Below, piece by piece: positions 30,247-39,597 of a stretch of DNA of 64,000 nucleotides. The DNA comes from Mycobacterium sp. SVM_VP21 (GTDB lineage Bacteria > Actinomycetota > Actinomycetes > Mycobacteriales > Mycobacteriaceae), in NCBI GenBank assembly GCA_024758765.1, contig CP101406.1, positions 1,426,001 to 1,490,000 of the forward strand, written 5' to 3'. Position 1 is the first letter of the stretch, and each line of letters begins with the position of its first letter. The notes under the pieces are model-generated. The model was not told where the DNA came from and did no database searches. It saw nothing but the letters and a program-made list of their open reading frames with translations. Position numbers and translations under genes: made by a program.

Positions 30247-30540
30247 CTAAACCCCGGTGTAACCAGAAGCCGCAGCCGCATCAGCCGCCACATACGTCGA
30301 ACCGGCATCCGCCAGATTCACCTGCGCCATATCCAGCAACGCATTCACCCGCGCCGCCATCGCCACAAACCGCGCATGCGACCCCTGAAACGCCGCAGCC
30401 GCCTCACCCACATGAAACGCCTGCGCCGACATCGCCGCCTGCTCCGCCTGCGCCATCGTCGACCGCATCAACGCCGCCTTGGCACCAAACGCCGACTCCG
30501 ACGCCACCAACTGCGGAATATGCGCATCCAACAAACTCAT
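30247..30540 (-). CDS. Second EsxG copy
   Basis: A 97-residue EsxG, identical to the first except for Leu3 instead of Met3. It lies 14 bp upstream of its esxH and about 220 bp downstream of the PPE gene. That intergenic DNA is AT-richer and contains two direct GGATTAAC repeats, so this pair may have its own promoter. Confidence 0.95.
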   Translation of the reverse strand: MSLLDAHIPQLVASESAFGAKAALMRSTMAQAEQAAMSAQAFHVGEAAAAFQGSHARFVAMAARVNALLDMAQVNLADAGSTYVAADAAAASGYTGV

Positions 30541-30762
30541 CCCCGCACTCCTCTCAACTACCGATTAGTCGCAGCCCACGCCGTTCCGGTTCCATCGAGG
30601 CCACGACCGCCCGTTGCTCGCATCGTTGAGAGCGGCCACAGCACTCCCGGACAACAGCGCCGGCGGAGTCAGTCCAGTCAATAACTGAGGAACAATGTTA
30701 CGTCATTTACCTCGTTCTACGAACCTTTAATTGGATTAACAGCCGCGAATACGGATTAACTT

Positions 30763-32367
30763 CTATTCGGTCGGCGAGCTCCCGACCTGCGGTTCCCAGG
30801 ACGTGGGCAGCATCGGGAGGCTGGGGCCTCCGCCGTACTCGTCTCCGATCAGGTCCGCCAGACCGGCGGCACGCGCCAACCCGGTCTTGCCGAGCGTCCC
30901 CGTGAAGCCGGCTGCGCTGGGGCGGAGCTTCGGCGGTGGGGCCTGGTCGGGAGCCGGGTCGTCGTCCTCGAGGTATTCGTAGCGATAGCCGGGGTCGATC
31001 AACCTGCCGCGCCGACGGCCGCCATGGCGCGTCGCGCCGGTCGCCGCTTCACCAACCGCCGCAGCGGCCGCAACACCGGCGGCGGGCCGGGCCGATTTCA
31101 CGCCCGCACTGCCGGCAGCGCTGTGCGACGAGGGAAGCCAGCCCACCAGGTAGCTGTGGAACGTGCCCTCGGTGCCGATCAACGGGGGCGCCGCCGGTGG
31201 TGGCGGTCCGGGGCCGGCGGAGGCAGCGGGGGCGGGCAATGTCGCCGCCGGGGCTGCAGGCGCTGCCGAAGCCGGCACCGTCGCAGGGTTCGGCGCCGGC
31301 GCGCCACCAGGGATGACCGGTGGCATCGCAACCGGGGCGGCCGGTACCGCCGCCGGCACCGCCGGTGCGGGAATACCGGCCAGCCCCGCCAACCCGGCCA
31401 GGCCGGTCGGCGGTGCCAGTGCCGCCAGGCTGCCGATCGCCAAGTTCAGCCCGACGCCCGCGAGCAGTGGAGACAGCTGCAGCAGGAAGCGCAGGCTGCG
31501 CAGTGTCCAGTTGACGGCGCGGTAGGTCTGCCAGGCGACGAAGTAACTCGTCAGCTGCCACCACTGGGCGGGAGTCAGCACGCCTTGGAAGTTCTGCTGC
31601 AGCCAGGCCAGCGCCTTGTCGTTGCCGTTGACGAAATTGGACAGGTTCTGCAGGAATTCCGCGGGACTCCAGTTCGGCTGACCTTGTCCGGGCACCTGCT
31701 GACCGTCGGAGCCGAAGAGCATCTGCCAGATCTCGGCCGGCGTGGGCAGGTCGAAGGATCCGCCACCGCTGCCGCTGTTACCGCCGTTGCCTCCCCCGCC
31801 ACCGCCACCACCGGTACCGTCTCCGGCCGCTGCCGCCCCCGCTGGTGCGCTGCCGCTGGAGTGTCCCAAGCTGCGCGCAGTCTCGGCGGTCGCTTGGTAG
31901 GCACTCATGACAGTGGCGGCCTGGGTCCACATCCGCGCGTAATCGGCCTCATTGACCGCGATCGGCACAGTGTTGATCCCGAAGAAATTGGTGGCCACCA
32001 GCACCGCATGGGTGGCGTGGTTGGCGGCCAACTCGGCGAGGGTCGGCATGGCCGCCAGGGCACTGCTGTAGGCCGAGGCGATCACCTGGTGCTGGGCGGC
32101 GGTCCGGGCGCTGAGCGTGCCGGCCAGCTGCAGCCAAGCCACATAGGGCAGATGCGCTGCCGTATACGCTTCGGCGGTCGGGCCGGCCCAGATCTGTTGG
32201 GAATCGCCGAGAACGGCAGTGAGATTGCTTGCAGCACTGAGGTATTCGCTACTCAACGTCGCCCAGGCCGCCGACGCGGCCAGCAGCGGCCCCGGCCCCG
32301 GCCCGGTGCTCAGCATCGCCGAATGCACCTCCGGCGGGGCCGCCATCCAGGCGGCGGAGGCCGACAT
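30763..32367 (-). CDS. PPE protein of the extra ESX-3-like set
   Basis: A 534-residue PPE protein, paralogous to the PPE4-like protein ([20 protein letters not shown], compare [14 protein letters not shown]). It has the PPE domain (~175 residues), a Gly-rich hinge ([18 protein letters not shown]), a helical middle part including [20 protein letters not shown], a hydrophobic Ala/Pro segment, and a basic C-terminus ([14 protein letters not shown]). Both PPE proteins end with similar motifs ([18 protein letters not shown]). The start at 32367 is 10 bp after the PE stop; the GTG two codons earlier is an alternative. Confidence 0.9.
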   Translation of the reverse strand: MSASAAWMAAPPEVHSAMLSTGPGPGPLLAASAAWATLSSEYLSAASNLTAVLGDSQQIWAGPTAEAYTAAHLPYVAWLQLAGTLSARTAAQHQVIASAYSSALAAMPTLAELAANHATHAVLVATNFFGINTVPIAVNEADYARMWTQAATVMSAYQATAETARSLGHSSGSAPAGAAAAGDGTGGGGGGGGNGGNSGSGGGSFDLPTPAEIWQMLFGSDGQQVPGQGQPNWSPAEFLQNLSNFVNGNDKALAWLQQNFQGVLTPAQWWQLTSYFVAWQTYRAVNWTLRSLRFLLQLSPLLAGVGLNLAIGSLAALAPPTGLAGLAGLAGIPAPAVPAAVPAAPVAMPPVIPGGAPAPNPATVPASAAPAAPAATLPAPAASAGPGPPPPAAPPLIGTEGTFHSYLVGWLPSSHSAAGSAGVKSARPAAGVAAAAAVGEAATGATRHGGRRRGRLIDPGYRYEYLEDDDPAPDQAPPPKLRPSAAGFTGTLGKTGLARAAGLADLIGDEYGGGPSLPMLPTSWEPQVGSSPTE

Positions 32368-32377
32368 CAGCACACCG

Positions 32378-32677
32378 CTATCGCGGGAACACCGACGCCG
32401 CCACGGTGTCTGCGACCTGGTAGTTGACCCCGGCTTGCGCGACCCCCACCGCGGCGCGGCCCAACACCTCGGTACCGCGCGCAGCGACCGCCCCATGCTG
32501 GCTGCCCTGCACGCTGAGTTCGGCCGCGGCCTGCAGCGACACCGGATCGATCGCCGGCGCTACCACCGCGGTGATCGACGGAGCCGCGGTCGCATGCGCC
32601 GCCGCCAGCGCCGCGGCGATCGCCTCGACCGCCGCGCTTGTCGCAGCCAAGCCCTCGGGCACAACATCCAGGACCAT
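32378..32677 (-). CDS. PE protein of the extra ESX-3-like set
   Basis: A 99-residue PE-only protein, [20 protein letters not shown], with Pro-Glu at residues 7-8 and the export signal region near [11 protein letters not shown]. It is clearly paralogous to the PE5-like protein in the ESX-3 operon. AAGGGG upstream of ATG 32677 fixes the start; a 12-codon extension is unlikely. Confidence 0.92.
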   Translation of the reverse strand: MVLDVVPEGLAATSAAVEAIAAALAAAHATAAPSITAVVAPAIDPVSLQAAAELSVQGSQHGAVAARGTEVLGRAAVGVAQAGVNYQVADTVAASVFPR

Positions 32678-32715
32678 GGCGGAACCCCTTCCGGCCGGTA
32701 CGTCGCCAACCATAC

Positions 32716-32734
32716 CTGCGGAATAATGACGCAG
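32716..32734. promoter_or_regulatory. Inverted repeat upstream of the extra PE gene
   Basis: CTGCG and CGCAG arms flank an AT-rich 9-bp centre, 39 bp upstream of the PE start. The 5-9-5 layout resembles a metalloregulator site, but the sequence does not match the IdeR or Zur consensus. It could be an operator or chance. Confidence 0.25.
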
Positions 32735-32791
32735 TTGCAGTCACGATATGCCTACCCAGGCCGTCGTCGTTCCCGTAACTGCGGATACCCC

Positions 32792-33568
32792 TCAGTGTTT
32801 CTTGACCACCGACCGCGGTGCGGTGCGCCACCGACGGCGACTATCGGAGCACCGCACCGGCGGGTCTAGTAGCAGCACGGCGCACCCCTCCAGCAGAACG
32901 GGCCGGACCCAGTCGCCCAGTTCGATCAGCTCTCCCGCGGCCGGTCGGTGGCCACTGCCGTCACGGGCATCGTCGATGGGCACACTGGCCAGGAGCTCCT
33001 CGACGGTGGACTCGGTGGGCAGGTTTCCGAGTCCGGGCAATGTGATGAACAGGCCGTCGTTGCCGGACAGCTGCAGACCGACTGCCGCCAAGGCACCCAG
33101 AACCCCGTCCTGAGTGCCGCCGTGACCGGATACGTGGACACCCAGTTCATCGCCGAGACGACGGGCCTGCGCCCGCTGCAGCACTTCTCGTTTGGCCCGC
33201 CGACCGAACTCCACCAGTGGTCCGACATCTGGCACATCCGCCGGAATCGCCACCGCCAGACCGGGGTCCGCGGCCGGCGGGCATACCCGTTCCAGGAAGC
33301 CCGCGACAAAGCCGATGATCTCATCGCGCACTTCGTGGGGGTCGGCGCCGGGACTGCGCCAGGCCAGGCAGGCACTGGAGTTATGCGACGTGTAGGGGAC
33401 CCGATCGTCGACCAGGAGTTGGTGCCGGGTGGCGCCGGCCTCGCTGCCCAGCCCGGCAGCGGCCATCTCCCGCAACAGCGCTCGGGCACGTCGCCCGGTA
33501 CCGGGACTGAACTGGTCATCGGTGTCGTCGATACCGATCAGCAGGTCGACGCCGGCAAAGACCGTCAC
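32792..33568 (-). CDS. TiaS-like (GIDDTD domain) protein of unknown function
   Basis: A 258-residue protein starting MTVFAGVDLLIGIDDTDDQF. The GIDDTD motif and a following segment DDRVPYTSHNSSACLAW resemble the N-terminal domain of archaeal tRNA-Ile2 agmatinylcytidine synthetase TiaS (IGIDDTDS, later a PxxTRGNGAV-like stretch). The TiaS zinc-finger and OB/tRNA-binding parts are absent, so a tRNA-modifying role is unlikely. It overlaps the upstream lipoprotein gene by 4 nt, suggesting a joint function. The C-terminus has VPIDDARDGSGHRPAAGELI and a basic tail. Confidence 0.65.
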   Translation of the reverse strand: MTVFAGVDLLIGIDDTDDQFSPGTGRRARALLREMAAAGLGSEAGATRHQLLVDDRVPYTSHNSSACLAWRSPGADPHEVRDEIIGFVAGFLERVCPPAADPGLAVAIPADVPDVGPLVEFGRRAKREVLQRAQARRLGDELGVHVSGHGGTQDGVLGALAAVGLQLSGNDGLFITLPGLGNLPTESTVEELLASVPIDDARDGSGHRPAAGELIELGDWVRPVLLEGCAVLLLDPPVRCSDSRRRWRTAPRSVVKKH

Positions 33569-34017
33569 GGGTTGACGACCACAACACTGACATCACGGAC
33601 CCACCGGTCGCGATCGAGATCCACCCCCGCCAGCTTGACCGTGTCGCGTTTGGTGAAGCTCAACACGACCTGGTCGGTGAGCTCCGCGGCGGTCAGCGTC
33701 TGCGCCGGATCGCGTCCTTCGAACCGAACGCTGTGAACCGCCGTGGCTCCGGCAGCGTTCAGAACCGCGCGCACCGCAGGGCCTCGCTGAACGGGGCTTC
33801 CGTGGGATTGCGGCGTGGCTATCTCGGTCTGCGGCAGGCCACCCAATCGGGCCAGATCGAACTCATCCAGTGTTCGGCCGTCCTGCCGGATCACCAGGTG
33901 ATACCCCGTCGCCGTGTCGGTAGCGGTCTCGGAACCGCAACCTGCCACTCCGGCGGCAACGACAAGCGCCGCCAAACCCAGTCCGAACCGGCACCCAGCA
34001 GATGACCGCATGTGCAT
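33565..34017 (-). CDS. Lipoprotein with a molybdopterin-oxidoreductase-like domain
   Basis: A 150-residue lipoprotein. The signal sequence (MHMRSSAGCRFGLGLAALVV) leads to lipobox VAGC with Cys27 as lipidation site. The mature ~120 residues (IRQDGRTLDEFDLARLGGLP, GPAVRAVLNAAGA) resemble the small cofactor-binding fold of sulfite-oxidase-like proteins but contain no further Cys, so there is no Mo ligand. An ATG two codons later is an alternative start. It is translationally coupled (ATGA) to the TiaS-like gene. Confidence 0.65.
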   Translation of the reverse strand: MHMRSSAGCRFGLGLAALVVAAGVAGCGSETATDTATGYHLVIRQDGRTLDEFDLARLGGLPQTEIATPQSHGSPVQRGPAVRAVLNAAGATAVHSVRFEGRDPAQTLTAAELTDQVVLSFTKRDTVKLAGVDLDRDRWVRDVSVVVVNP

Positions 34018-34115
34018 GACCGTATGCAGCCTTCGATACGTATTCAAGCTCCACGGCGTCGATCTCACCCTCAGATGAGGTTGTGCGACCCGGCCGCCGG
34101 GCCTACCTTGAGGCG

Positions 34116-34658
34116 ATGACCGTGATGCCGTGGACCACGCCGAGACCCTCCACCCTGGCTCTGGCCCGCGACGTCGTGTTCCCGGCTGCCGCTGCTGTGC
34201 TGATCACCTTGTCCTCCGAAATGCGGATACCGCTGGGATTGCCCGGGCATCGCGGCCTGGTGTGGCTGACCCTGCTGGTGGCGGTGGCCCTCACCGCGCG
34301 ACGACCTCAGACGGTGCTCGCGGTGGGGGCGGCGTCCACGGCAGCCACCGTGCTGCTGCAGTCCGGGCCCGGCCCCTGGGCCGGCGTTCGCTACCTGGGA
34401 GCCGCGGCGTTTCTGTGCCTACTGACCACCAACCCGGCCGTGCGCAGCCGCCGATGGCTGGTGGCGCTGGCCGCCGCTCCCATACACCTTGTCGCGCTTG
34501 CTGTTCCGATTGCGACGGGGATCATGGGCAGTCACCATGCGGGCATGGTGGGCTTGGGCGACAAGGCACTTTTCCACCTCGGGTTCGGCCTGGTGGCCGG
34601 AGTCCTCGGTTGGGTGATGGCCGCCGCGGTCGACTGGGCAACCCCGGAGACCCGCTAG
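34116..34658 (+). CDS. Integral membrane protein of unknown function
   Basis: A 180-residue protein with about five hydrophobic helices, for example VVFPAAAAVLITLSS, LVWLTLLVAVALTA, TVLAVGAASTAATVLL and LGFGLVAGVLGWVMAAAV. It resembles the membrane N-terminus of some actinobacterial sensor kinases but carries no kinase domain. The ATG follows a GAGG motif. Its stop overlaps the stop of the convergent PGRS-like gene inside the palindrome CTAG. Confidence 0.7.
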   Translation: MTVMPWTTPRPSTLALARDVVFPAAAAVLITLSSEMRIPLGLPGHRGLVWLTLLVAVALTARRPQTVLAVGAASTAATVLLQSGPGPWAGVRYLGAAAFLCLLTTNPAVRSRRWLVALAAAPIHLVALAVPIATGIMGSHHAGMVGLGDKALFHLGFGLVAGVLGWVMAAAVDWATPETR

Positions 34659-35893
34659 GAGTTACAGCCAGTGCCGCTGCCCGGACCGCCCGGGCCGCCG
34701 CCACCGGGGTTGGGGACGCATCCGCCACCGCCGCCGCCATGGCTGCCCGGCGTGTTCCCGGTAGCGCCGGCTTCGCCGTTGCTACCGCTGATGCTGCCCG
34801 CGCCGCCTTGGCCACCGGCACCACCCTGGCCGCCGGGGCTGTCGGGTCCCCTGATTCCGGCGTAGCCGCCGTTGCCGCCGTCACCACCGTTGCCGCCGTT
34901 TCCGGACATCAAAGCGGCGCTGCCGCCCGCGCCGCCGCGACCACCGTTGCCGCCCGCGGTATTGGTGCCCGAGGCGCCGCCGCCTCCGCCACCTCCTCCG
35001 CCGCCGCCGCCGCTTCCGCTCACCGCGGCCCCGTCGCCGCCCGTGCCGCCGGCACCGCCGTTACCACCGTTGCCGTAGCCCAGGGACGCGCCATTACCGC
35101 CGGCGCCACCGTTACCGGCGGCGCTCCCGGCCCCAGCGGACACGCCCTGAACGCCCAGCAGGCCGAGACCGCCGTCACCGCCGTTCCCGCCGTTGCCGAA
35201 CCAGGAGCCGGCGTTACCGCCCGCGCCGCCGTCACCGCCGGGCACCGCGACACCGGCGGAATCACCGCCGGCGCCCCCATTGCCGCCGTTGCCGAATATG
35301 CTGCCGCCGTTGCCACCGGCACCACCTGCCGCGCCGGCCGCCCCCGCACCGCCATCGCCGCCGTCGCCGAACACCCCGGCCGACCCGCCCGCCCAGCCGA
35401 CGCCGCCGTTGACACCGGCCTCGCCGTCCGCCCCGGCCCCGCCGTTGCCGAACAGGAACCCGCCGTCGCCGAGGTCACCGAACATGCCCGTACTGCCCAG
35501 CAGCGAGGTGTTCGCGTCGGTGAAGTCGTCGAGGCCGTTGCCGATCAGGTCGCGCCCGAACAGATATACGAACGGCTGATTGATCATCTCGACCAGCTGC
35601 ATACCCGACGCACTGGCGAGCCAGTCCTGGAGCGAGTCGTTGATCGACTGCCAGAAGTCGAGCGGCCCCGCCTCGGCACTGCCCAGACTGGTGCTGAGAT
35701 CGGCGAAGTCGCCGAATGCATCGTTGGCCGGGCCGGCGGAAAGGACATCGCTTGTCGGGTCGACGAACAGATCCCACAGGTCAGCGCGGGCTGCCGGGGC
35801 CATGATCGGCGCGAACCCGCCGACCAAGGCGGCTGTGGCGCCGACGCAGACCAGGGGCGCCTTATTCCAATGACGCCGGTTACCGATGGCCAT
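34655..35893 (-). CDS. PGRS-like glycine-rich secreted protein without a PE domain
   Basis: A 412-residue protein. The signal peptide (WNKAPLVCVGATAALVGGFA, cleaved near AARAD) is followed by ~100 unique residues and then PGRS repeats (GNGG, GGAGG) to the end, closing with a two-Cys tail (GGGCVPNPGG, GTGCNS). The linker FGRDLIGNGLDDFTDANTSL strongly resembles the GRPLIGNGANG linker that joins PE to PGRS in PE_PGRS proteins. The PGRS module has therefore been attached to a Sec signal instead of PE. Function unknown; likely surface-exposed. Confidence 0.85.
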   Translation of the reverse strand: MAIGNRRHWNKAPLVCVGATAALVGGFAPIMAPAARADLWDLFVDPTSDVLSAGPANDAFGDFADLSTSLGSAEAGPLDFWQSINDSLQDWLASASGMQLVEMINQPFVYLFGRDLIGNGLDDFTDANTSLLGSTGMFGDLGDGGFLFGNGGAGADGEAGVNGGVGWAGGSAGVFGDGGDGGAGAAGAAGGAGGNGGSIFGNGGNGGAGGDSAGVAVPGGDGGAGGNAGSWFGNGGNGGDGGLGLLGVQGVSAGAGSAAGNGGAGGNGASLGYGNGGNGGAGGTGGDGAAVSGSGGGGGGGGGGGGASGTNTAGGNGGRGGAGGSAALMSGNGGNGGDGGNGGYAGIRGPDSPGGQGGAGGQGGAGSISGSNGEAGATGNTPGSHGGGGGGCVPNPGGGGPGGPGSGTGCNS

Positions 35894-36138
35894 CTGCGCT
35901 TCTCCTCGGGTAAGCGGTCAAGGTCTGCTCAGCCTCGTTCACAGTAACGACCAGTTCCGAAAAGACAAGTCGATTGCGGCTTTTCTCCCGCGATTGCGTT
36001 GACCAGCCGCGATAGACGACGCTGATGCGAGTCGCCACCGGGCCGCGACAATCCTCCTCCGAACCGCATTTCGGCTGACCCGACCCGGCGCTAAGCGGTA
36101 CCGCCCTTTGACCGGCGTCGAGCCGCTGAGTCCAGCCA

Positions 36139-36325
36139 GGCTCCGATCGCGGAGTACCGCGACCAACTCAAGTTGCCGCACAACGTCATCGACACCACGA
36201 CGTGGGCCGGCGGAATCGAGAACACCCCGGCGGCCGGCCCGCGGCTACGGGTGGGACGCGACGGATGGCTGAAGCTGCTGCGGCTGACCGTAGTGGCGGA
36301 GTCCATCACGATCAGCAAAGGAATT
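36139..36325 (+). pseudogene. Short gene remnant of unknown family
   Basis: In the 431-bp gap 35894-36324 the plus strand has a stretch with strong GC3 codon bias and protein-like sequence (APIAEYRDQLKLPHNVIDTT, then GPRLRVGRDGWLKLLRL). It is bounded upstream by a stop at 36092 and has no plausible start, and it runs into the tail of the convergent molybdoenzyme gene. I read it as the remains of a deleted gene; I do not recognise the family. The rest of the gap shows nothing. Confidence 0.35.
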
Positions 36326-37608
36326 TACAGCGACGGGAACTGCACCTTGCATTCGATCTGGTTGCCGACCGTCAGCGTGCCTTTGGGGTAGACGTTGACG
36401 TCCACCATGTGCGGCATGGTGTTGTCCATCGCGTAGTAGTCGCGAGCGAAGTCGTCGTCCTTGGCGACGTTTCCGTCACTGTCGGTGGCACGACACTGCA
36501 GCAGGTACTGGCCCGGGGTGACATTCTTCCATGTGAACGACCAGCCGACCCAGGCCCACTTGCCGACCGCTTTGTCGTCAAGTTTCGCTTGCGACCAGGT
36601 GTCACCGCCGTCGACGCTGACTTCCACATTTTCGATGGTGCGCCCTCCCGACCAGGCCCGGCCACGCAGTTCGACGGCGTCCGTCGCCTCCAGATGCCTT
36701 ATCCGGCAAAGGAAGTCGGGGATACCCGGCGGGATCATCATCGCCCGGACCTGCTGGAAGGTGGCCATCGTAAGATTGCGGTAGTTGTCATCCTCGGCGT
36801 AGCTGTACCACTTCATCTGGTTCTTGGTCAGCCGCCAGTCGATGGCCTCGATCGACCCGAGCCACTTGACGTTGGCCATGCCCAGCCAGCCCGGGACCAA
36901 CAGCCGCAGTGGGAATCCGTGCTGCGGCGGCAGCGGCTGGCCGTTGATCTCGTAGCACAGCAGCACGTCGTTATCGGGGTTCATCGCGTAGTCGACGGTC
37001 AGGCTGCGCTGGAAGTGCTGCACTTCCGCGCAATCCGGCGGGCCCTGGATTCCCGTATCGAGTCCGGTGAACAGAATTTCCACCGCGTCGTCTTGGACGC
37101 CGGCCTGCTCCAGCACGGCGTGCAACGGGACGCCGGTCCACTCGGCGGTGCCGATCGCGTCGTGGTTCCACGGCACGTGCGCCCACAACCGCCACCGCTG
37201 GCTCGCCCGGCCGTTGCCGCAGCATTCCATGGTGGCCGGCATGGTGACCTTCGGCAGGCTGCGGATCTTGTCCATGTCCAACGTCAGCTGGTTCTTGACC
37301 AGGCCACCAACCTCGAGCTGATAGCTCTTCTCGTCGATATTGGGGACGTCGTAGTGGATCAGTAAGTAGTGCATTCCCATCGGCGTGATCGGATAGGCCA
37401 TGCCCTCGAGATGCATTCCGTGGCAGCGACTCTTGCCGGCCACCTCCATCACGGTGAAATTGTCCAGCCGATCGGTATGCTGATAGTCCTGATATGGCGG
37501 CAGATCCGGATTCTCCGACCGAGACGCCTTCAGCGCATCAGGCGACACGTCCAGGTCGAAGCGCCTGCCGTTCGCGGTCGGATAGGCCGGCGCCTTGGTG
37601 ATAGTCAT
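36325..37608 (-). CDS. Sulfite-oxidase-family molybdopterin oxidoreductase
   Basis: A 427-residue Mo enzyme of the sulfite oxidase family. The pterin-binding domain contains the Mo-ligand motif TMECCGNGR (Cys129 aligns with the Cys of TLQCAGNRR in sulfite oxidases). It also has HGFPLRLLVPGWLGMANVKW, and a C-terminal dimerisation domain (ELRGRAWSGGRTIENVEVSV). No signal peptide is seen, so it is probably cytoplasmic. Start 37608 has an ideal AAGGAGG; a 32-residue longer form from 37704 is possible. The true electron donor (sulfite or another compound) is not defined by sequence. Confidence 0.85.
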   Translation of the reverse strand: MTITKAPAYPTANGRRFDLDVSPDALKASRSENPDLPPYQDYQHTDRLDNFTVMEVAGKSRCHGMHLEGMAYPITPMGMHYLLIHYDVPNIDEKSYQLEVGGLVKNQLTLDMDKIRSLPKVTMPATMECCGNGRASQRWRLWAHVPWNHDAIGTAEWTGVPLHAVLEQAGVQDDAVEILFTGLDTGIQGPPDCAEVQHFQRSLTVDYAMNPDNDVLLCYEINGQPLPPQHGFPLRLLVPGWLGMANVKWLGSIEAIDWRLTKNQMKWYSYAEDDNYRNLTMATFQQVRAMMIPPGIPDFLCRIRHLEATDAVELRGRAWSGGRTIENVEVSVDGGDTWSQAKLDDKAVGKWAWVGWSFTWKNVTPGQYLLQCRATDSDGNVAKDDDFARDYYAMDNTMPHMVDVNVYPKGTLTVGNQIECKVQFPSL

Positions 37609-38143
37609 GGTGCCTCCTTGTCCAGGTTCGGGATCGTGATCGCCCTCCCACGGCGGGTAACCGACGTTGCCGACCTCGCCACGGGGACCAGGGATGGATG
37701 TCATTATTCGCCGGACAAGCCGCCAATCAACCCCCGCAGGCGAACATTGTGGCGATCCACGGAATTGATGTTGATATCCTGACCCGGCTGACAAACCGCG
37801 AGTTATTACCAGCGAAACTAAATTGCGCGGAAAAATGGCCGTAAGTTCCGCAGCCATTGGTTCAATGTCGATAATTCGGCGCAATTGCAGTCGGAGCGGG
37901 CTCGGTGTTCACCGCGCCCCCGCAGTGCGGGACCCCTTTCGGCGCTGGTTGGTCGCCGTCCAAAGCTGTCGCGCGATTTTCGGCAGAATGTCACAATATT
38001 CGGCCATGAAGGCGCGGCCCGCGGCTGCCCAGCGAATAATGAGCCACAGCCCCGTTCCTCCGGTCAGGTCGGTGGTACCGCGACATTCGCCGTCCGTCTG
38101 GTGAAAGGGGAAGCCTGCCCGAAACAAGCGAGGAGCGGCACCA
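37609..38143. other. 535-bp intergenic region between divergent molybdoenzyme and catalase
   Basis: I see no credible gene here. It holds the two divergent promoters; a GAGGAG ribosome site precedes the catalase ATG and AAGGAGG precedes the molybdoenzyme ATG. The middle (around 37770-37880) is clearly AT-richer than its surroundings. Confidence 0.5.
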
Positions 38144-39595
38144 ATGACGGATAACTACACCACCACGAATGCCGGTGCGCCGGCGCCAAGCGACGAACAC
38201 TCTTTATCGTTGGGTCCCGACGGGCCGCTGCTCTTGCAGGATTTCTACCTGATCGAGCAGCTGGCGGCATTCAATCGGGAGCGGGTACCGGAACGTCAGC
38301 CGCACGCCAAGGGGACCGGCGCGTTCGGCCGTTTCGAGGTGACCAACGATCTGAGCGCCTACACGAAGGCGGCGGTATTTCAGCCGGGCGTCAAGACTGA
38401 GGCGTTCGTGCGGCTGGCAACCAATGCCGGCGAGCGCGGCAGCGCCGACACGCTACGCGATACCCGGGGATTCTCGGTGAAGTTCTACACCTCCGAGGGC
38501 AACCTGGACATCGTCGGTAACAACGTTCCGATCTTTTTCATCCGCGACCCACTCAAGTTTCCGCAGCTGATCCGATCCGCCAAGCGCCGGGCGAACACCA
38601 ATTGTCACGACCACAACATGCAGTGGGATTTTTGGACACTCTCGCCCGAGTCAGCTCATCTGGTGACGCTGGTCATGGGAGATCGGGGTATCCCCAAGAC
38701 GTTTCGGCACATGGACGGATTCGGTCTGCACGCGTTCAGCTGGCTCAACTCCAGCGGGGAGATCTGCTGGGTGAAGTACCACTTCAAAACCGACCAGGGT
38801 AACCAGTGGCTGACGCAGGAAGAGGCCGATCGGCTGGCGGGCACCGATCCGGACTGCTGCATGCGCGATCTGCATGATGCCATCGAGGCCGGGGACTACC
38901 CGAGTTGGTCGGTGAAGGTGCAGATCATGCCGTTCGAAGACGCCAAGAGCTACCGGCTCAACCCGTTCGATGTGACCAAGGTGTGGCCGCACGCCGACTA
39001 TCCGCTCATCGATCTCGGCAAGTTGACCCTCGACCGCAACTTCGTCGACCACCACACGGAAGTCGAGCAGGCGACCTTTGCACCGCACGCCCAGGTACCC
39101 GGCACGGGACTGAGCCCAGACAAGCTTTTGCTCGGGCGCAGTTTCGCCTACGCCGACGCGCACCGCTACCGGGTCGGAGCCAACCATGACCAGATCCCGG
39201 TCAACGCACCCAGGTCCGCGGTGCGCAGCTATTCCAAGGACGGGCAGATGCGCTTCGTCAACACCACGGACCCGGTGTACGCGCCCAACTCGTACGGGGG
39301 GCCGAAAGCCGATCAAGAGCGGGCGTCCGTGGTGCGCTGGGCAGCCGACGGCGGAGAAATGGTGCGTGCCGCCTACACGCTACGGCCCGACGATGACGAC
39401 TGGAGACAAGCCGGCGCCCTGGTGCGCGATGTCATGGACGACGCGGCACGTGAGCGCTTGGTGCACAATGTCGTTCAGCACGTCTCCGACGGGGTGAAGG
39501 AACCCGTGCTGTCCCGCGTGTTCGAGTACTGGCGCAACATCGATCCTGGTATCGGCAAGAGGATCGAAGACGGGGTGCGTAGCCAACTGAAGTAG
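38144..39595 (+). CDS. Monofunctional haem catalase (small-subunit type)
   Basis: A 483-residue catalase converting H2O2 to water and oxygen. Active-site residues are present: distal His54 (RQPHAKGTGAFG), catalytic Asn126 (DIVGNNVPIFFIRD, equivalent to bovine Asn147), and proximal haem-ligand Tyr336 (GRSFAYADAHRY). Length and lack of a C-terminal flavodoxin-like domain place it with small-subunit catalases. It is unrelated to KatG. It is a paralogue of the tandem pair at 59-62 kb. No signal peptide. Confidence 0.95.
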   Translation: MTDNYTTTNAGAPAPSDEHSLSLGPDGPLLLQDFYLIEQLAAFNRERVPERQPHAKGTGAFGRFEVTNDLSAYTKAAVFQPGVKTEAFVRLATNAGERGSADTLRDTRGFSVKFYTSEGNLDIVGNNVPIFFIRDPLKFPQLIRSAKRRANTNCHDHNMQWDFWTLSPESAHLVTLVMGDRGIPKTFRHMDGFGLHAFSWLNSSGEICWVKYHFKTDQGNQWLTQEEADRLAGTDPDCCMRDLHDAIEAGDYPSWSVKVQIMPFEDAKSYRLNPFDVTKVWPHADYPLIDLGKLTLDRNFVDHHTEVEQATFAPHAQVPGTGLSPDKLLLGRSFAYADAHRYRVGANHDQIPVNAPRSAVRSYSKDGQMRFVNTTDPVYAPNSYGGPKADQERASVVRWAADGGEMVRAAYTLRPDDDDWRQAGALVRDVMDDAARERLVHNVVQHVSDGVKEPVLSRVFEYWRNIDPGIGKRIEDGVRSQLK

Positions 39596-39597
39596 CG

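Larger units (their letters stand above)
29944..30541 (-). repeat. esxG-esxH duplicated tract, copy 2
   Basis: Partner of the tract at 18839-19436. The boundary lies four bases before the esxH stop region and immediately around the esxG start codon, so almost only the two coding regions and their spacer are homogenised. Confidence 0.92.
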
